From assembly GCA_021775005.1 (NCBI GenBank), contig JAJFIK010000050.1, forward strand, positions 1 through 64,000: a DNA stretch of 64,000 bases. Direction: 5' to 3'. Positions 61,500-64,000 of the stretch are shown here, piece after piece. The position numbers and the translations under genes were made by a program. The stretch is from Rhodospirillales bacterium. GTDB taxonomy: Bacteria > Pseudomonadota > Alphaproteobacteria > JAJFIK01. Under the pieces are notes generated by a model. The model saw only the letters and a program-made list of their open reading frames with translations, was not told where the DNA came from and searched no databases. Positions within the stretch are counted from its first letter, which is position 1, and every line of letters begins with the position of its first letter.

Positions 61500-62909
61500 T
61501 CAGCTTTTGACTTTGCGCCAGGCCCGGACAATCGAAGCGGCGAGCTGATCAATCGCGGCAATATCAGTGGTTCGTGAGATAACTGAAACGCGCATCATCT
61601 GCCGACCCCTCCACAAAGCCCCGCCAACAAACGACGCATTTTCAGCCCTAATCTCTGCGACGACCTGTCGGGCATAGTCGTCGCGCACCGCCGCTGCTTC
61701 ATCTGGCTCACCAAAACTCACGGCGAGCTGATTGATCACAACATCATTGAGGATTTGAATGCCGGGCTCGGCGCTAAGCTTGTTCGCCAAATGCGTCGCA
61801 CACTGGCAATGGCGCGCCACCATTTCCGCAATGCCTTTTCGGCCCAAGGCTTGAATGGTAGCCCAAACCGCAAATCCGCGCGCGCGGCGCGAGAGCTCTG
61901 GCCCAAGTTGTGACGCGTTGCGTCCATCTTCCGGCGAAGCCGCAATGTAGCTGGCAGAGGTATCCATGGCGCGCATATGAGCAGCGGCATTTTTGACAAT
62001 AGCAAAGCCTGAATCATAAGGAACCTGCAGCCACTTGTGACCATCAACCGACCACGAGTCAGCCAAATCAACACCGGCACAATAATGCGCCTTGCCTGGA
62101 ACGCTTCGGACCCAAAGACCAAACGCGCCATCAACGTGGTGCCAGGCACCATGGAGCTTCGCGAGGCGGGAAATCTCAACAAAATCATCAAAGGCACCGG
62201 AATTAATTTGCCCGGCTTGGGTGATGATGATCTTGGGGCCGTCGTGGGCGCTGAGTTTGTTTGCAAGATCGTCCACATTCATGCGGCACTGGCCATCGGC
62301 TGCGATGGAAATCTTTTGGCGCTCCCCAAAGCCTAGGTACCTGAGCCCGGAATGAATTGTGGCGTGGGCTTCTTCGCTAAGGAACACTTTAACGTCCGGC
62401 GCACCCATCAGACCTTCTTGTTCCAGGTCCCACCCGGTATTGCGAAGCACATCTGTGCGCGCGGCGGAAAGGCAAATGAAGCTCGCCATGGTGGCCCCGG
62501 TGGAAAACCCAATGGAGCTTTCCCGCGGCAGATCGAGCAACTCAAGCAACCACTTGGCGGCCACCTCTTCGGCCACAGCGGCAGCGGGAGAGGTTTGATA
62601 AATACCAGCGTTCTGACCCCATGCGGCGGTGAGGAATTCAGCGGCAGTGCCAACGGGATGCGATGCCCCCATGACCCAGCCAAAGAAATGCGGCGAGGTG
62701 ATTCCAATGAGCCCCTGCTCCGCGCCGTTGGCGAGAGCTTCGATAATCTCCTCCCCGTCGCGACCCTGCTCTGGCAGGCCCACATCAAAGGCCGCCCGTA
62801 ATTGTTCCAAACTTGCGGTGGGTCGCGGCGGCAAATCCGCGCTCTTTTGGCGATAGGCGAGCGCGCGCTCATAGGCGCGTTTCATGGGCGCGGTAAATTC
62901 GTCTGACAT
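61500..62909 (-). CDS. Pyridoxal-phosphate-dependent group II decarboxylase
   Basis: 469 residues of the DDC/TDC/GAD-like group. FFGWVMGASHPVGTAAEFL, GFSTGATMASFICLSAAR, the His/Asp PLP stack region HHVDGAFGLWV, and the Schiff-base Lys in DSWSVDGHKWLQVPYD. Also ASYIAASPEDGRNASQLGPELSRRARGF. The substrate may be an aromatic amino acid or another, but the specificity is not clear. ATG at 62909 is chosen; 29 upstream codons are not used. About 105 bases after the HMG-CoA lyase gene on the same strand. Confidence 0.9.
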   Translation of the reverse strand: MSDEFTAPMKRAYERALAYRQKSADLPPRPTASLEQLRAAFDVGLPEQGRDGEEIIEALANGAEQGLIGITSPHFFGWVMGASHPVGTAAEFLTAAWGQNAGIYQTSPAAAVAEEVAAKWLLELLDLPRESSIGFSTGATMASFICLSAARTDVLRNTGWDLEQEGLMGAPDVKVFLSEEAHATIHSGLRYLGFGERQKISIAADGQCRMNVDDLANKLSAHDGPKIIITQAGQINSGAFDDFVEISRLAKLHGAWHHVDGAFGLWVRSVPGKAHYCAGVDLADSWSVDGHKWLQVPYDSGFAIVKNAAAHMRAMDTSASYIAASPEDGRNASQLGPELSRRARGFAVWATIQALGRKGIAEMVARHCQCATHLANKLSAEPGIQILNDVVINQLAVSFGEPDEAAAVRDDYARQVVAEIRAENASFVGGALWRGRQMMRVSVISRTTDIAAIDQLAASIVRAWRKVKS

Positions 62910-63015
62910 GAAGCCTCTCGTGCTCGCTTGCGTAGCTGGGGCGCATAGTGACGGGTGACTTGAATTGGTCAACCAACCTGAACGCTGGCCAGCCATGCAA
63001 GAGGAAGACGCATTG

Positions 63016-63906
63016 CTAGTTTGTGCGCGCCTTGGTCACCCGCGCACCAATTTCGCGACCAAGCTCTGACGATATCCAACGGCTCACATCCATCAACTTG
63101 GCCAAATCGACACCGGTGGTCATGCCAAGGCCTTCAAGCATATAGATCACGTCTTCGGTGGCGACATTGCCGGTCGCGCCGTTGGCATAAGGACAGCCGC
63201 CAAGGCCCGAGACCGAGCTATCAATCACCCGTACACCTTCTTCGAGGCAGGCAAAGAGATTTGCCAACGCTTGCCCATAAGTATCGTGGAAATGACACGC
63301 TAGCGCCGCCATGGGCACTTCGCTCGCAACGCTGCGCAGCATGGCGCGCGCCTTGCCTGGCGTGCCCACACCGATAGTGTCGCCTAAAGAGATTTCATAA
63401 CAGCCCATGTCATAGAGCCGCTTTGAGACCTCTACGACTTTTGCCACCGGCACGTCGCCTTCATAGGGGCACCCCAGAACGCAAGAGACATAGCCGCGCA
63501 CTTGAATGCCGTCGACCTTGGCCGCCTCCAAAATGGGGGCAAAACGTTCAAAGCCCTCCGCAATGGAGCAATTGGTGTTTTTCTGGCTGAAGCTTTCCGA
63601 CGCCGCGCCAAAGACCGCAACAATTTCCGCCCCCGCTTCTTTGGCTGCATCATAACCTTTCATGTTGGGGGTGAGCACCGGATATTTGGTGCCCTCGCGG
63701 CGGGTGATACCCGCCATCACGCCTGCCGAACCCGCCATCTGCGGCACCCACTTGGGGGAGACAAATGCGCCCGCTTCCACAAACGGCAACCCGCAACCCG
63801 ATAAGCGATCCACAAGGGCAATCTTTGTTGCAACATTAATGGGCCGCTTCTCATTTTGCAGCCCGTCGCGCGGACCCATTTCAGCAATGGTGACGTGGTT
63901 AGTCAT
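63016..63906 (-). CDS. Hydroxymethylglutaryl-CoA lyase
   Basis: 296 residues. Cleaves HMG-CoA to acetyl-CoA and acetoacetate in leucine breakdown. EMGPRDGLQNEKRPI (with the Arg/Asp active-site pair), PKWVPQMAG, YVSCVLGCPYEG, ISLGDTIGVGTPG, CHFHDTYGQALAN (metal His pair) and the signature SVSGLGGCPYANGATGNVATED (with the catalytic Cys). The ATG overlaps the stop of an upstream partial gene (ATGA); a TTG four codons upstream is rejected. Often next to methylcrotonyl-CoA carboxylase genes, which may lie beyond the edge. Confidence 0.95.
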   Translation of the reverse strand: MTNHVTIAEMGPRDGLQNEKRPINVATKIALVDRLSGCGLPFVEAGAFVSPKWVPQMAGSAGVMAGITRREGTKYPVLTPNMKGYDAAKEAGAEIVAVFGAASESFSQKNTNCSIAEGFERFAPILEAAKVDGIQVRGYVSCVLGCPYEGDVPVAKVVEVSKRLYDMGCYEISLGDTIGVGTPGKARAMLRSVASEVPMAALACHFHDTYGQALANLFACLEEGVRVIDSSVSGLGGCPYANGATGNVATEDVIYMLEGLGMTTGVDLAKLMDVSRWISSELGREIGARVTKARTN

Positions 63907-64000
63907 GCGCCGTCCCAAAGGTCTCGTAGTTGTTTGACGTTTACTTTGATATCGGATTTCTTCGCTTGTTCAAATCCCGCTTCACGGCGATCATCGGGGA
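63903..64000 (-). CDS. 3' end of an unidentified gene coupled to HMG-CoA lyase (partial)
   Basis: The last 31 codons of a gene that begins beyond the window: DDRREAGFEQAKKSDIKVNV, then KQLRDLWDGA and TGA. The stop overlaps the HMG-CoA lyase start (ATGA), so the two are coupled. The short end does not match a domain I recognise (it lacks a biotin-domain end). Confidence 0.6.
   Translation of the reverse strand, partial: PDDRREAGFEQAKKSDIKVNVKQLRDLWDGA

Noticed and set aside
1-64000. tRNA genes, rRNA genes, CRISPR arrays, prophage
   Set aside because: I saw no tRNA-like cloverleaf ends, no rRNA sequence, no regular spacer-repeat pattern and no phage structural genes. A tRNAscan or Rfam search could still find a short RNA that I missed.

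Overview
This 64 kb window is chromosomal DNA from an alphaproteobacterium. The evidence is a set of small families that are nearly restricted to that class: DUF1013/TrcR, DUF2312/GapR, DUF1465, DUF1192, DUF4164, DUF1244, the 46-residue aa3-oxidase subunit IV next to pntAA, and COQ9. The zapA-6S RNA-fau order also fits, as does the yebC/ruvC/ruvA cluster. Gene starts are mostly ATG with some GTG/TTG, and many neighbours overlap by 4 bases. I cannot name the genus. No flagellar, photosynthesis or RuBisCO genes are visible, and I saw no tRNA, rRNA or CRISPR array.

Layout. 1-5.4 kb (minus strand): ruvC, a 142-aa membrane protein, ruvA and a 58-aa membrane protein are chained by start/stop overlaps. 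Upstream lie a GIY-YIG gene between two opposed hairpins, yebC, a YmdB-type phosphodiesterase, fau, 6S RNA, zapA and a DUF4164 coiled-coil protein. 5.6-17.3 kb (plus): the carbon block tkt-gap-pgk-fba, then thiE-like, a Sel1-repeat protein, efp and suhB, followed by an envelope module (OmpA-domain protein, TolQ/MotA-like channel, MotB-like OmpA protein). 17.3-26.4 kb: a paraoxonase-like lactonase, an ABC exporter, rpmE, DUF1465/DUF1192, a quinone oxidoreductase, trcR, an SDR, an MFS carrier and a TauE/SafE permease.

26.4-28.06 kb is the clearest accessory island. A fic gene and a truncated IS1-like transposase lie between perfect 15-bp inverted repeats. 28.1-37 kb: acyl-CoA synthetase, two DUF465 proteins, ubiX, TIGR02444, a GGDEF cyclase, purE-purK, COQ9, def, rpsU (with promoter, leader hairpin and terminator) and an ECF sigma cassette. 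37-51.6 kb: pntAA-pntAB-pntB with cox subunit IV, hydrolase, thioesterase, DUF2332, an OmpA lipoprotein, a sigma-54 response regulator facing gapR, DUF1244, a DMT exporter, glycerate kinase, pyk, a TPR protein, a second thioesterase and rpmJ. 51.8-64 kb: MltB-type transglycosylase, a small unknown membrane-protein pair, an MFS carrier, two outer-membrane barrels, a flavodoxin-like protein, an S66 LD-carboxypeptidase, an acyltransferase, a glycosyltransferase-like protein, a PH-domain protein, a PLP decarboxylase and HMG-CoA lyase.

How the genes fit together: most of the window is housekeeping. It covers central carbon flow (tkt/gap/pgk/fba/pyk plus glycerate kinase), purine and quinone synthesis, translation (efp, def, L31, L36, S21), Holliday-junction processing, cell-cycle and nucleoid regulation (trcR, gapR, zapA) and envelope maintenance. 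The least explained pieces are the fic island, the hairpin-flanked GIY-YIG gene, the OmpA/TolQ/MotB module, the ECF sigma cassette with a non-standard membrane partner, and the two overlapping small membrane-protein genes near 53 kb.
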